From Bacillota bacterium (GTDB lineage: Bacteria > Bacillota > Clostridia > Acetivibrionales > DSM-1351), in assembly GCA_023444055.1 (NCBI GenBank), contig JAEZRV010000094.1, positions 1-53,160 on the forward strand: a stretch of DNA of 53,160 nucleotides, read 5' to 3'. The notes under the pieces are model-generated. The model ran no database searches. It saw only the letters and a list, made by a program, of their open reading frames with translations, and was not told the DNA's origin. Shown here piece by piece: positions 34,952 through 43,072 of the stretch. The translations under genes and the position numbers were made by a program. How positions within the stretch are numbered: position 1 is the stretch's first letter; the number at the start of each line of letters is the position of its first letter.

Positions 34952-35341
34952 AGTGTGAAATTTATTAAAGAGTATTTTGAAGAGTTTTTGAAAGGTAATA
35001 TTAAAGAAAAATTATCGATGATAGCGGACTTAATTCAGATAATAAGTTTTGTATTAGCAATAATACTATCACCTCAAATATTTTCTTATTTTTATAATTT
35101 TAACTTGGATAATTATTATCAAATAGTTATTGCGACAGTTTTTAGTATAATATCGATATTGTTGTTTTTTATTTTGATAAGTATAGTGGTAGCACTAAAA
35201 AAATACATGTATGATGGTTCCACCACAACATTTAAACTTTTTTATGTTATTATGTGGGTTCTATTTGGAGGTATAGGGTTAGCGGTATTACCACCGTTCA
35301 TTGTTTTTTGTTATAGTGTGGCTTTACAAGATATGAAATGA
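34952..35341 (+). CDS. Small membrane protein, unknown
   Basis: About 129 residues from GTG 34952 (GGGGG nine bases upstream); the frame can extend to GTG 34916. A charged N-terminal segment (FIKEYFEEFLKGNIKEK) is followed by three hydrophobic spans (LIQIISFVLAIILS, VIATVFSIISILLFFILISI, FYVIMWVLFGGIGLAVLPPF). No family is recognised. It is enclosed by the direct repeats at 34610 and 35622 and by gene debris, so it is probably accessory. Confidence 0.5.
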   Translation, partial: SVKFIKEYFEEFLKGNIKEKLSMIADLIQIISFVLAIILSPQIFSYFYNFNLDNYYQIVIATVFSIISILLFFILISIVVALKKYMYDGSTTTFKLFYVIMWVLFGGIGLAVLPPFIVFCYSVALQDMK

Positions 35342-35621
35342 ATTAAGTTTTCTAAGCCTAAAATTTTTCTGTGCTTAATAATTTGAATTGATTTCCGTTT
35401 CATTAGCGGTAGTAACGCCCTTTTCCTTTGATATAAGCATATGTGAGTAAATGTTAAGGGGAATTTTTTGCGGGCACAATCTAATCGTCTGGAGTCAGTA
35501 ACATTATAAAATCCTAAGGAGGTCATAATAGATGCATTGGTTTTCCATTATGCTGTATAAATAGTCTATACTTTGGCATATGAGTTTACTTTTATCTCCT
35601 TATATCCTGGCTCACGAAAAT

Positions 35622-35649
35622 ATGTAACTGAAACATGAGATGTATTTAA
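35622..35649 (+). repeat. Direct repeat flanking a 1-kb segment, right copy
   Basis: ATGTAACTGAAACATGA is identical to the left copy at 34610, with a similar following stretch. Confidence 0.5.
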
Positions 35650-35862
35650 CGCAAAAAATAATAGGTAAGCACTTATTTTAGTTTTATGTACAATAAAATA
35701 TAATTTCATTTTAAACCACATCGGTAATAGGTTTTAAGGGCTTTAAAAGGTTTACAGTTCCCACAGAATCACCTCATAACAAAATCCACAAATATATTTC
35801 AAAGAAGTACTACACCCCCCAAAAAACACCCCAAATCCCGCGAAATAAGTTACATACATGTA

Positions 35863-35891
35863 TTGACAAGGTATTTGATGTAAGGTATCCT
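35863..35891 (+). promoter_or_regulatory. Possible promoter of ppx
   Basis: TTGACA at 35863-35868 with TATCCT at 35886-35891, spacer 17. The -35 is perfect, the -10 is weak, which may mean an activator is needed. Confidence 0.4.
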
Positions 35892-35940
35892 AAAAAATAT
35901 AAGAACAAAAATAAAAATTAATGAGCAAAATGGAGGAAGT

Positions 35941-36867
35941 ATGCGCGTTTCAGCTATTGAGATAGGAACTAACTCAACTAAGTTTATTATTGCAGAATTA
36001 AATGAAAAAGGAACAGTTGAGGTTATTACCAGAACTAGTACGGTCAATCGTTTAAGCAGTGGGATGTACCCAGAAAATAACTTGAAGCCTGAAGCTGTAG
36101 AAAGAGGAATAGAGATTATAGGAGACTTTGTAAAAGAAAGCAATGCCCAGGGAGCAAAGCTTGTATCCATTTTTTCAACTAGTGTTCTTAGAGATGCAGG
36201 AAATAAGGAAGTTTTTATTGGCAAGATTAAAGAACTGTTTGGTGTTGATATCAATGTTATTAGTGGCGAGGAAGAGGCACATCTTGCATATATGGCGTGT
36301 AGAACAGTTGTATATGACAAATCACTGAAATTCGGTGTCATAGATATAGGTGGTGGCAGTACCGAGATAATAATTGGAAATGGCAATGATATTGATCAGA
36401 AAATAAGTTTAGATGTTGGAGCTGTTAGATTAACAGAAATGTTTGTCAGCCATGATCCTGTAGAAGATAGTGAGCTTGAGCAAATGACAGCATACATTGA
36501 GAAGCAGATAAATGAAAGAGAATCATTAGACTTAAGTGGTCTTCAGCTAGTTGGAACGGGAGGAACAATCAAAACTCTCGGAACACTTTTCTTCCAAAAG
36601 GAACATTCAAAAGAAAAAACTATAAATGGCAAAGTTATAAAGAAATATGAAATTGAATTACTATTTTCTATGTTAAAACTTATAACTATAGAAAATAAAA
36701 AGAAACTTACTGGTCTAAATCCAAAAAGGGCAGATGTAATCACATCAGGAATCAGAATACTTCTTTCAATAATGAATAAATTTAACATAGAAGAAATAAA
36801 AATCAGCTCTCAAGGAGTTTTAGAAGGATTTATTGCAGAATATATTCAGACAATGCAAGGAAATTAA
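35941..36867 (+). CDS. ppx: Ppx/GppA family phosphatase
   Basis: 308 residues, the size of the short two-domain form. Actin-like ATPase-fold motifs: SAIEIGTNSTKFIIAE (phosphate 1), STSVLRDAGNK, VISGEEEAHLAYM, FGVIDIGGGSTEIIIG (phosphate 2) and LVGTGGTIKTLG. It hydrolyses polyphosphate or pppGpp; short forms prefer short polyphosphate or pppGpp in other species, and which applies here cannot be read from sequence. It lacks the C-terminal HD domain of E. coli Ppx. Start ATG 35941 follows GGAGG closely. Confidence 0.9.
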   Translation: MRVSAIEIGTNSTKFIIAELNEKGTVEVITRTSTVNRLSSGMYPENNLKPEAVERGIEIIGDFVKESNAQGAKLVSIFSTSVLRDAGNKEVFIGKIKELFGVDINVISGEEEAHLAYMACRTVVYDKSLKFGVIDIGGGSTEIIIGNGNDIDQKISLDVGAVRLTEMFVSHDPVEDSELEQMTAYIEKQINERESLDLSGLQLVGTGGTIKTLGTLFFQKEHSKEKTINGKVIKKYEIELLFSMLKLITIENKKKLTGLNPKRADVITSGIRILLSIMNKFNIEEIKISSQGVLEGFIAEYIQTMQGN

Positions 36868-37050
36868 AATCAATTACTATCATCTTGGAAGCCAGCAATA
36901 GTACAACTCAAAGAATCCTAAGGCGTTGAAGCCTTCAAATAATAAATGCTTATAGAATATATTTGACGGAATAGAAGGTTTCATCCATAATTGACTTTTT
37001 TAAAATGTTTGTTTATAGAAAAACATATATAGAAGGGAGATACAAAGAAG

Positions 37051-38295
37051 ATGAAGGATAATGTTTTACAAGGTCTGGCGCAAAAGTATGGTACTCCGCT
37101 ATATACATATGATGGGGACATAATTGTTTCACAGTTTCAAAAGCTGAAAAGCTGTTTGCCCGAGGGAATAGAAATATTTTATTCGATGAAGACAAATCCA
37201 TTATTAGGAATTTGCCAGCTATTCAAAAATCTTAACAGCTCAATAGAGGTGGCTTCTATTGGGGAAATGTACACTGCACTGTCAGCAGGTTTTACACCAG
37301 AGCAGGTTATATTTACTAGTCCGGGCAAAGCATATGATGAGATTGAATACGCCATTGATAATGATATTTACAGCATCAATGTTGAGTCTATAGACGAGGC
37401 AGTTATTATTAACAGGATAGCAGCTGAAAGAAATAAAAAAGTAGATATTTCAATCAGAATTAACCCTGATTTTGATGCGACTTGTTCTAGTATAAAGATG
37501 TCAGGAGTTCCAACCCAATTTGGCATAGATCAGGCTCTACTTGGAAAAGCATTTGATACTTTTTCACAGCTGTCAAATATAAATGTTATGGGAATTCACA
37601 TTTATACAGGAACACAGGCGTTAAACGCTGATAAAATAATATTTGCTGTGGAACAGATTATTTTACTTGCACTTCAGTTATCAGATGAGTACAAATTCCC
37701 ATTAAAATTTTTGGATATGGGTGGCGGTTTTGGAATCCCATATTTTAAAGGAGAAAATGAATTAGAATTAGATACCTTGAGAGAGGGTATTTCTCAAGTA
37801 TGGGAAAAGTATAAGGAACGCTTAGAGAATACACGAGTTGCAGTTGAAAGTGGAAGATTCTTAATGGCTGATTCAGGAATGTATTTGACTAAAGTTCTTT
37901 ACAAAAAAGAATGTAAAGGAAATAAATATATTGTATGTGACGGAGGTTCAAATCATCATGCCTCTTCTGCTTTTCTAGGAAGACATATCCGCAATAATTT
38001 TCCTATGCATGTTCTTAACAAATCTGAAGCAGCTGAAGAGGTAATTGTAGTTGGGCCTCTTTGCACTCCGACAGATGTTATTGGTCAAAAGGTGAATCTT
38101 CCAGTTGTTGAGGTGGGAGATATTATTGCAATAGAGAAATCAGGTGCATATGGATTAACTCAAAGTCCGTTAGCATTTTTAAGTCATCCTTTTCCAGCAG
38201 AGGTTATTCAATTCGGTGAAGAATCATTTGTACTAAGGGAAAGAGGAAGAAAGGAAGATTATATAGTAGGTCAAAATCAACTTAATAGTAAATAG
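37051..38295 (+). CDS. PLP-dependent decarboxylase, fold type III, BtrK-like rather than LysA
   Basis: 414 residues. YSMKTNPLLGIC holds the PLP lysine; also ASIGEMYTALSAGF, HIYTGTQ, MGGGFGIPY (phosphate loop), VESGRFLMADSG and GPLCTPTDVI. Diaminopimelate decarboxylases read EPGR and CESGD at the last two sites; here they are ESGR and CTPTD. That is the form of the carrier-protein-linked amino-acid decarboxylases, such as BtrK of butirosin synthesis and those in NRPS or exosortase-linked clusters. So the substrate is probably an amino acid, possibly loaded on a carrier protein, not free DAP. The next gene, 125 bases on, is unusual (see below). A classical LysA role remains the main alternative. 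Confidence 0.8.
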   Translation: MKDNVLQGLAQKYGTPLYTYDGDIIVSQFQKLKSCLPEGIEIFYSMKTNPLLGICQLFKNLNSSIEVASIGEMYTALSAGFTPEQVIFTSPGKAYDEIEYAIDNDIYSINVESIDEAVIINRIAAERNKKVDISIRINPDFDATCSSIKMSGVPTQFGIDQALLGKAFDTFSQLSNINVMGIHIYTGTQALNADKIIFAVEQIILLALQLSDEYKFPLKFLDMGGGFGIPYFKGENELELDTLREGISQVWEKYKERLENTRVAVESGRFLMADSGMYLTKVLYKKECKGNKYIVCDGGSNHHASSAFLGRHIRNNFPMHVLNKSEAAEEVIVVGPLCTPTDVIGQKVNLPVVEVGDIIAIEKSGAYGLTQSPLAFLSHPFPAEVIQFGEESFVLRERGRKEDYIVGQNQLNSK

Positions 38296-38420
38296 ACAGA
38301 ATAAAACCTATTATAAATATTTTAATTCAAGCGATTATCTGCTAATAACCATTTGGATAAAGCACTGATAATTTTTAGTGGTTAAGTCGAGTAAATATAG
38401 TAAAAAAGATAGGTGATATT

Positions 38421-39518
38421 TTGGAAAAATTTGATTTGAAAACCCTTAGTTTTTTTAGCAAGCCAAATGGAAGTGTTGATCATACAGCAATGTCATTATA
38501 CTGTTTCGAGAGTGCAGTTTATAATATAACTAAAAATAGCGGCTATATTGAAAGAGAGATGGCGAAGTCTCTATTTTTAAGAAATATTCATCCAACATTT
38601 TGGTACAATGCTGAAACAGGAAGTTTTAGAATAAACAATAAAAGCATTAACCTTATTCCCATTTGGCATAAATACATTAAAATAAATAAATATGTTAAAA
38701 AGCAAGATAAAAATTCAATAAGTTTTCTTGAGAGCTTGTTGGATAGCGGAAATATGGTTATTTTGCAGACTGTATTTGAACGAATAAGCTTTTATCAGAA
38801 ATATAATCCTGAATTTGACTGTAAAGATTATTTTCAAGGAGAAGCGAATCATGCTAATATTGTTTTATACCATGATGAAGATAAATTCTATTTTGTAGAT
38901 AAAATTCCGTACTGTGTGAATAAAAACTTTGTTCCATATGAAGATAATAAATACATTGGAGTTGCCTCAAAAATTGACTTTGAAGATGCATGTAATTATT
39001 TTATGAGATGCTATACAATTGATATGGATTTACAGCAGCTAAAAGACAAGGATTTAATTAATAGTGATATAAATACGTTTATCCTTGAAATGACAAACAC
39101 GTTTGCGGGGACAGAAAATTCTAAAGAAGGATATACCCTATATCATGGCATTACTGCATGGGAAAAGCTTATTGAGTTTTGTGAGAAAGAAGCAGACCTG
39201 AAGAATTATTTTCACACTCAAGGTTGGACTATGTACGATAGAATATGTTTTGATATATGGATGCTTCATAGCTCACGGTTGATTCTACTGGAGTATTTAT
39301 TGCAACGAAAAAATAGCAGCAGTTGCAACGAGAACTTTTCCCGTTTAATAGATGCACTTGTTAAATCAATAAATCAAATTAAACTATTAGAAAAGGCTAT
39401 GGCTAAGCGAGTAATATCAAGAAAATCACTATTGGATGCTAAAATAGCGGACAGAGTTAAAGATATACTTCAAATAGAAAACTTATTAAATGATTTGTTA
39501 AAGGATTTTTGCAAATAA
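38421..39518 (+). CDS. Unknown protein, possible papain-fold acyltransferase (BtrH-like)
   Basis: 365 residues from TTG 38421. The first 200 show SLYCFESAVYNI with a candidate nucleophile Cys, then GEANHANIVLYHDEDKFYFV with a His and a following Asp (VDKIP). This Cys...His...Asp order and spacing fit the C39/papain-like fold of the BtrH N-terminal family, which moves acyl groups from a carrier protein. The last 150 residues are helical and charged. The family assignment is an inference from motifs and from the BtrK-like neighbour, not a recognised match. There is no carrier protein or adenylation gene nearby. Confidence 0.45.
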   Translation: MEKFDLKTLSFFSKPNGSVDHTAMSLYCFESAVYNITKNSGYIEREMAKSLFLRNIHPTFWYNAETGSFRINNKSINLIPIWHKYIKINKYVKKQDKNSISFLESLLDSGNMVILQTVFERISFYQKYNPEFDCKDYFQGEANHANIVLYHDEDKFYFVDKIPYCVNKNFVPYEDNKYIGVASKIDFEDACNYFMRCYTIDMDLQQLKDKDLINSDINTFILEMTNTFAGTENSKEGYTLYHGITAWEKLIEFCEKEADLKNYFHTQGWTMYDRICFDIWMLHSSRLILLEYLLQRKNSSSCNENFSRLIDALVKSINQIKLLEKAMAKRVISRKSLLDAKIADRVKDILQIENLLNDLLKDFCK

Positions 39519-39590
39519 TTGAATAGGGTTAAAGAGCAATTCAAATAACTTACTTACTCAACTTCCCTAGTTAAAAAATCGTAGGTGTTC

Positions 39591-39614
39591 AACTTATCAA
39601 TGGAAAGTTGAGTT
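39591..39614 (+). repeat. Short dispersed repeat, copy 2
   Basis: AACTTATCAATGGAAAGTTG, with TCAACTT/AAGTTGA forming a perfect 7-bp hairpin; copy 1 is at 4009-4031. It lies about 180 bases upstream of the penicillin-binding protein gene. Confidence 0.4.
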
Positions 39615-39796
39615 ACTTAATAAAAATGAATTGCTAAAGAATTTCATAAATAATTTGAATATTGTATAATACACCCCAACATTTGGAAATAATATTACAA
39701 ATACTTTGTATATCAGAACTAAAGCAATAATAAAGCGCTAAAGTACTGATATGCTTCAGAGAAGTACTAATATGTTTTCAAAGAAGGGGTTTTTTT

Positions 39797-41449
39797 ATGC
39801 ATACAAGAATAAGAATTTTATTTTTTATATTTTCAGCAGTATTTTCCTGCCTTATTACCAGGTTATTCTATATTCAAGTAGTTGGAGGAGGAACCATGGC
39901 AAAGGAGGCCTCTACACAAAGATCTAATAATGTTCAGATTGAAAGTGTAAGAGGAGATTTTGTTGACAAAAATGGTATAAGGCTCACTAGCAGAACACCG
40001 GGAATTACAGCTGTTTTAAAACCTGCACTATTAAAAGATAATTTGCTCGCAGTTGAAGAAATATGTAGGCTTGTAGGTTTAGATGAAGATAAAACAAAGG
40101 AAAAAATTTTAAGATACAATACACCTATTTTAGTTGAAATTGATAGTGAAACAAAGACTATCCTTGCAGATATGAAAATAGAAGGCGTTTCATTTATAAA
40201 TTCACTTAAAAGATATAACACAGACACAAAAGCTAAGCATTTACTGGGTTACTTAAATAAGGTAGATGATATTGGAAGCAATGGATTGGAAAAACTATAT
40301 GAAAAAACTTTAAACTATGGCAATCAGGAAATGTTGGCTGTAATTACAGATGGCAATAATGATTTGTTAAAGGGGCTTGGGTACAGGATTATAAAAGATG
40401 AAAGTAATAAAAAACTTGATATAAAACTTACTATTGACTATCACATCCAGAATATAATTGAGCAAACACTAGATAAAAAAGGCTTAACAGGTGCAATAGT
40501 AGTTGAAAATATCAAGAACGGTGATATAGTTGCTATTTGCAGTAAACCAGATTTTGATCCTAATGATATAGAAAAATATTTAACAAATAATAAAAGGCCA
40601 TTGTTTAATAGGGCAGTAGCACAATATAATATAGGCTCTGTTTTCAAGTTAATTGACTTGGCTGCAATGCTCGAAAAGAATCCAGGCTATAATATGATTT
40701 ATAACTGTCCAGGATATATTCAGGTTGGAGATAAAGAATTTAAGTGTTCTTCATATAATAAGGGAGGACACGGAACTCTTGATATGAACACTGCTCTTGC
40801 TGTTTCTTGTAACTCATATTTTATAAATATGGCACTCGATTTAGGGGCTGAACCTATATTAACAATGTGTGATACCTTTGGACTTGGCAAAAATACTGGA
40901 TTGTCATTACAAAGAATAGATGAGGCAAAGGGATTTGTCTCTAAATTATCAGATATAAAGAATCCTGGAGATGTGGCGAATATTTCAATAGGGCAGGGAC
41001 AAATTATGGCAACACCAGTTCAAATTGCTGATTTAGTGGCTACGATAGCTAATGGTGGAATTAGGAATAATATTAATGTTGTCGACTGTGTAGTAAATGA
41101 TGTTGGCAATAAAGTAAGGGATTTAAAAAATATAAATCAATCTCGGGTTATATCCGAAGAAACAGCTGAAAAGATAAAGCATCTTATGGAGGGGGTTATA
41201 AGTTCAGGAACAGGTAATCAGGCAAATTTGGATGGATACGGAGGCGCCGGCGGAAAGACGGGAAGTGCTGAAACCGGTCAATATATTGATGGGGAAAAAA
41301 TAACTCAAGCATGGTTTGCAGGTTATTTTCCTGCAAAAGAACCAAAATACTCCGTTGCAATATTTATTGAAGATGGTAAAAGTGGAGGAACTTCCGCTGC
41401 TCCAATATTTGCAGAGATCGGTACTGAAATCATGAGCAAAGGGCTATAG
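39797..41449 (+). CDS. Class B penicillin-binding protein (peptidoglycan transpeptidase)
   Basis: 550 residues. N-terminal anchor (IRILFFIFSAVFSCLITRLF), then the dimerisation domain (SVRGDFVDKNGIRLTSR). The transpeptidase domain has the SxxK box GSVFK (Ser281, Lys284), SCN at 337-339 and KTG at 487-489 (GGKTGSAETG). It cross-links peptidoglycan at the outer face of the membrane. Length and layout are like SpoVD/FtsI or a short PBP2; there is no PASTA domain, and it is not beside mreBCD, ftsW or mraY here, so division, elongation or spore cortex cannot be chosen. Start ATG 39797 after AAGGGG. Confidence 0.9.
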   Translation: MHTRIRILFFIFSAVFSCLITRLFYIQVVGGGTMAKEASTQRSNNVQIESVRGDFVDKNGIRLTSRTPGITAVLKPALLKDNLLAVEEICRLVGLDEDKTKEKILRYNTPILVEIDSETKTILADMKIEGVSFINSLKRYNTDTKAKHLLGYLNKVDDIGSNGLEKLYEKTLNYGNQEMLAVITDGNNDLLKGLGYRIIKDESNKKLDIKLTIDYHIQNIIEQTLDKKGLTGAIVVENIKNGDIVAICSKPDFDPNDIEKYLTNNKRPLFNRAVAQYNIGSVFKLIDLAAMLEKNPGYNMIYNCPGYIQVGDKEFKCSSYNKGGHGTLDMNTALAVSCNSYFINMALDLGAEPILTMCDTFGLGKNTGLSLQRIDEAKGFVSKLSDIKNPGDVANISIGQGQIMATPVQIADLVATIANGGIRNNINVVDCVVNDVGNKVRDLKNINQSRVISEETAEKIKHLMEGVISSGTGNQANLDGYGGAGGKTGSAETGQYIDGEKITQAWFAGYFPAKEPKYSVAIFIEDGKSGGTSAAPIFAEIGTEIMSKGL

Positions 41450-41548
41450 TAGAGGCTACTTTAAAAATAATACTTTAAATACAATATCATTTACTTACAT
41501 TTTTTTAATAATATAGTGTGATAAAACCTAATCTCATTAAATAATACT

Positions 41549-41656
41549 TATAACAAGGCAAGAAAATGACTACCTCTTATATAAAAAATTATTATGTTTA
41601 AAAATGTGATTGTTATATGAGGAGCTAGGATTACTAATAAATAGGTAGTCCTTTTA
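41549..41656 (+). promoter_or_regulatory. Predicted attenuator before the small membrane protein gene
   Basis: A terminator can form from AGGATTACT (41627-41635) with AGGTAGTCCT (41642-41651) plus TTTTATACTTT. Its 3' arm can instead pair with GACTACCT at 41568-41575, an antiterminator. CCTC..ATATAA (41573-41584) can also pair with TTATATGAGG (41611-41620), which would free the terminator, and ATAACAA pairs with TTGTTAT outside it. The start TTATAACAAGGCAAGAA resembles the elements at 7398 and 18984. The ligand or trigger is unknown. Confidence 0.45.
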
Positions 41657-41686
41657 TACTTTATAAAGAGAGAAGGTGTGTAGAAA

Positions 41687-41983
41687 ATGGAGGTAAACGT
41701 TATTATTACATGTGTGGCAGCGATTTGTGGAACTGTATTTGGCTATCTAACGATGCAGGCTAGGATAAAAACTGAGTCAAAACAAAGTGGAGTTGAAGCA
41801 GGACAACTTAAGGTAGATATTGACTACATCAAGCGCAGTGGTGATACTACATTACTTGAACTGAAATGCCTAAATCGGACTGTAAATAACCATGCTGATA
41901 GACTGGCACGAGTGGAAGAGAGTACAAAACAAGCTCATCTCAGGATTAATGAAATTAGGGAAGAGATAGTAAAGGATGGATAG
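41687..41983 (+). CDS. Small holin/XhlA-like membrane protein with coiled coil
   Basis: 98 residues: one N-terminal span (VIITCVAAICGTVFGYLT) followed by a long helix with heptads (LLELKCLNRTVNNHADRLAR, VEESTKQAHLRINEI). This is the shape of phage small membrane proteins annotated as XhlA-like or holin accessory proteins. It has no lysin, tail gene or other holin beside it, so it is either phage debris or a domesticated protein. Similar one-span-plus-helix proteins also occur near split sigma factors, as here. It lies behind a predicted attenuator. Confidence 0.55.
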   Translation: MEVNVIITCVAAICGTVFGYLTMQARIKTESKQSGVEAGQLKVDIDYIKRSGDTTLLELKCLNRTVNNHADRLARVEESTKQAHLRINEIREEIVKDG

Positions 41984-42041
41984 TATTACACATGAATATT
42001 TGGTACAACAGGTAAGTGCAAATAAAGTAATGCCGCTATAG
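41976..42041 (+). CDS. Possible 21-residue ORF overlapping the holin-like gene end
   Basis: ATG 41976 overlaps the previous stop (ATGGATAG) and reads MDSITHEYLVQQVSANKVMP, one more codon and stop at 42039-42041. The overlap would allow coupling, but the ribosome site is poor. It could be the head of a truncated gene. Confidence 0.25.
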   Translation: MDSITHEYLVQQVSANKVMPL

Positions 42042-42046
42042 TACAT

Positions 42047-42079
42047 AAAAAAGCCCCCAAGATTAGATTCTTGGGGGGC
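42047..42079 (-). terminator. Terminator of the sigma-like gene pair
   Basis: On the minus strand GCCCCCCAAGAATCTAATC is followed by the complementary arm TTGGGGGC and then TTTTTT (plus positions 42047-42052 are all A). On the plus strand there is no T run after the hairpin. Confidence 0.85.
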
Positions 42080-42141
42080 GGACAAATAATATAATTTACC
42101 ACAACATCATACCTGTGACTAATTCAGATTACTGACTAAAT

Positions 42142-42360
42142 TTAGATTACATTACATATGATACTAATTAATTCTGTTTTAAGTGATTGAATAGCATCTT
42201 CTCGAGGTAACATTATGTACTTTGACAGATACTCGATGTCATAAGCAAACAATTCTAGAATTTCATCCATAGAATTTTTATCACCCTGTTTAGCTAGACT
42301 CACTATATGTCTAAATTCAGCAGCGTCTCCCGTAATAGTTCTAGCCCCTTTTTTTTCCAT
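42142..42360 (-). CDS. Sigma region-2-like small protein (RsoA-like)
   Basis: 72 residues. ATG complement 42358-42360 is preceded on the minus strand by GGGGGTG. The core reads IVSLAKQGDKNSMDEILELF, then YLSKYIMLPREDAIQSLKTE. This matches the start of sigma-70 region 2 (AKxGD..A...IL..F...I..LS) as seen in RsoA of Bacillus and in the short HTH_16 proteins of mobile elements. It is too short to act as a sigma factor alone. Its start overlaps the end of the sigma-4-like gene by 58 bases, so the two are translated together. Bacillus SigO and RsoA need each other to bind RNA polymerase. Confidence 0.6.
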   Translation of the reverse strand: MEKKGARTITGDAAEFRHIVSLAKQGDKNSMDEILELFAYDIEYLSKYIMLPREDAIQSLKTELISIICNVI

Positions 42361-42659
42361 TTATTCACCCCCTGTTGTGTAATATGTAATTGATTAGCTA
42401 CTTCCTTTTCCGTCATTCCATAGATGATTGTTTTTTCCAGAATAAACCTGCATTTTTCCCATGGAATCGTATTTAATAGGCTGTCTACAAAAATTTTTGA
42501 TATAATTTCTGTTTCAAATCCGATATCAGATGCCTGATCTTCAAAAAGCATTTGATGTTCTCGCATTTGCTTTATACGGCTTTTATACTGTATTCTCCAT
42601 GCGGCTCTTCTTAATAGCTTTCTGCAATTTTCCACTGTGATGTCATCATTTGTTCCCAT
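42303..42659 (-). CDS. Sigma region-4-like factor (SigO-like)
   Basis: 118 residues. The C-terminal half is a sigma region 4 helix-turn-helix: SLLNTIPWEKCRFILEKTII, YGMTEKEVANQLHITQQGVN, KWKKKGLELLRETL. Before it are basic helices (KLLRRAAWRIQYKSRIKQMR), with no region 2. The region 2 equivalent is the next gene, giving the same order as the Bacillus sigO-rsoA (yvrI-yvrHa) operon. Phage and ICE sigma-like regulators are the alternative. The gene is divergent from the giant HYR gene, with 413 bases between the two starts. Confidence 0.65.
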   Translation of the reverse strand: MGTNDDITVENCRKLLRRAAWRIQYKSRIKQMREHQMLFEDQASDIGFETEIISKIFVDSLLNTIPWEKCRFILEKTIIYGMTEKEVANQLHITQQGVNKWKKKGLELLRETLLNLDI

Positions 42660-42861
42660 GTGTAAACCTCCGTAGTTGGTGAAATTTTGGATATATATTT
42701 AGTTGTGGATAAATTACTTTGTTATACCGAGTAAAAAAATAATATTTTTACAATTTATGTAACAAAAAAGCGTTTGCTACAAGAAATAGGATGTCAAATT
42801 TTAGATATATTAAGTGTTTTTATTAATATAGTAAATTATCGTATAAAATTAACAACCACAA

Positions 42862-42889
42862 TTGGAAAAAATTTGAATAGTTTTATAAT
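42862..42889 (+). promoter_or_regulatory. Possible promoter of the giant HYR gene
   Basis: TTGGAA at 42862-42867 and TATAAT at 42884-42889, spacer 16, which would give a leader of about 175 bases. A promoter for the alternative sigma pair could also lie in 42660-42950, but its consensus cannot be judged from sequence alone. Confidence 0.4.
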
Positions 42890-42953
42890 AAAAATTTAAA
42901 ATGAGTTGTAATTTGGTAGTAAAAAACACCTTTTAGATATGGAGGAGGTTAAC

Positions 42954-42989
42954 TTGAAAGGGGGTGTCGGCTTCAAAGAGAAAAATTAA
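42954..42989 (+). CDS. Possible 11-residue leader peptide before the giant gene
   Basis: A very strong GGAGGAGG at 42941-42948 precedes TTG 42954, which reads MKGGVGFKEKN and stops at 42987-42989. A 9-bp hairpin (AAAGTCAAT at 43020, ATTGACTTT at 43038) lies between it and the giant gene's own GGAGG. The strong site with a tiny ORF suggests a leader peptide or a remnant start. Confidence 0.3.
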   Translation: MKGGVGFKEKN

Positions 42990-43072
42990 AGTTTTTGAAA
43001 TAAGAAAAACCTGATCAGGAAAGTCAATAGAATTGTAATTGACTTTACAAAAATTCGATGGAGGAGTGAAAA

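Larger units (their letters stand above)
35342..35940 (+). other. Noncoding region with gene debris
   Basis: Contains a perfect AAGGAGGT (35516-35523) before a frame of only ten codons (MHWFSIMLYK, 35532-35564), which looks like the head of a lost gene. It also holds the right copy of the direct repeat (35622-35649), a C-rich tract at 35813-35840 unlike the surrounding AT-rich DNA, and the ppx promoter. Confidence 0.45.

Noticed and set aside
37051..38295. Naming the PLP decarboxylase lysA
   Set aside because: The CESGD and EPGR signatures of diaminopimelate decarboxylase are replaced by CTPTD and ESGR, and the neighbour is not a lysine-pathway gene.
41687..42659. A prophage between 41.5 and 42.7 kb
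   Set aside because: Only one holin-like small protein and a sigma-like pair; no integrase, terminase, capsid, tail or lysin genes and no att-like flanks.
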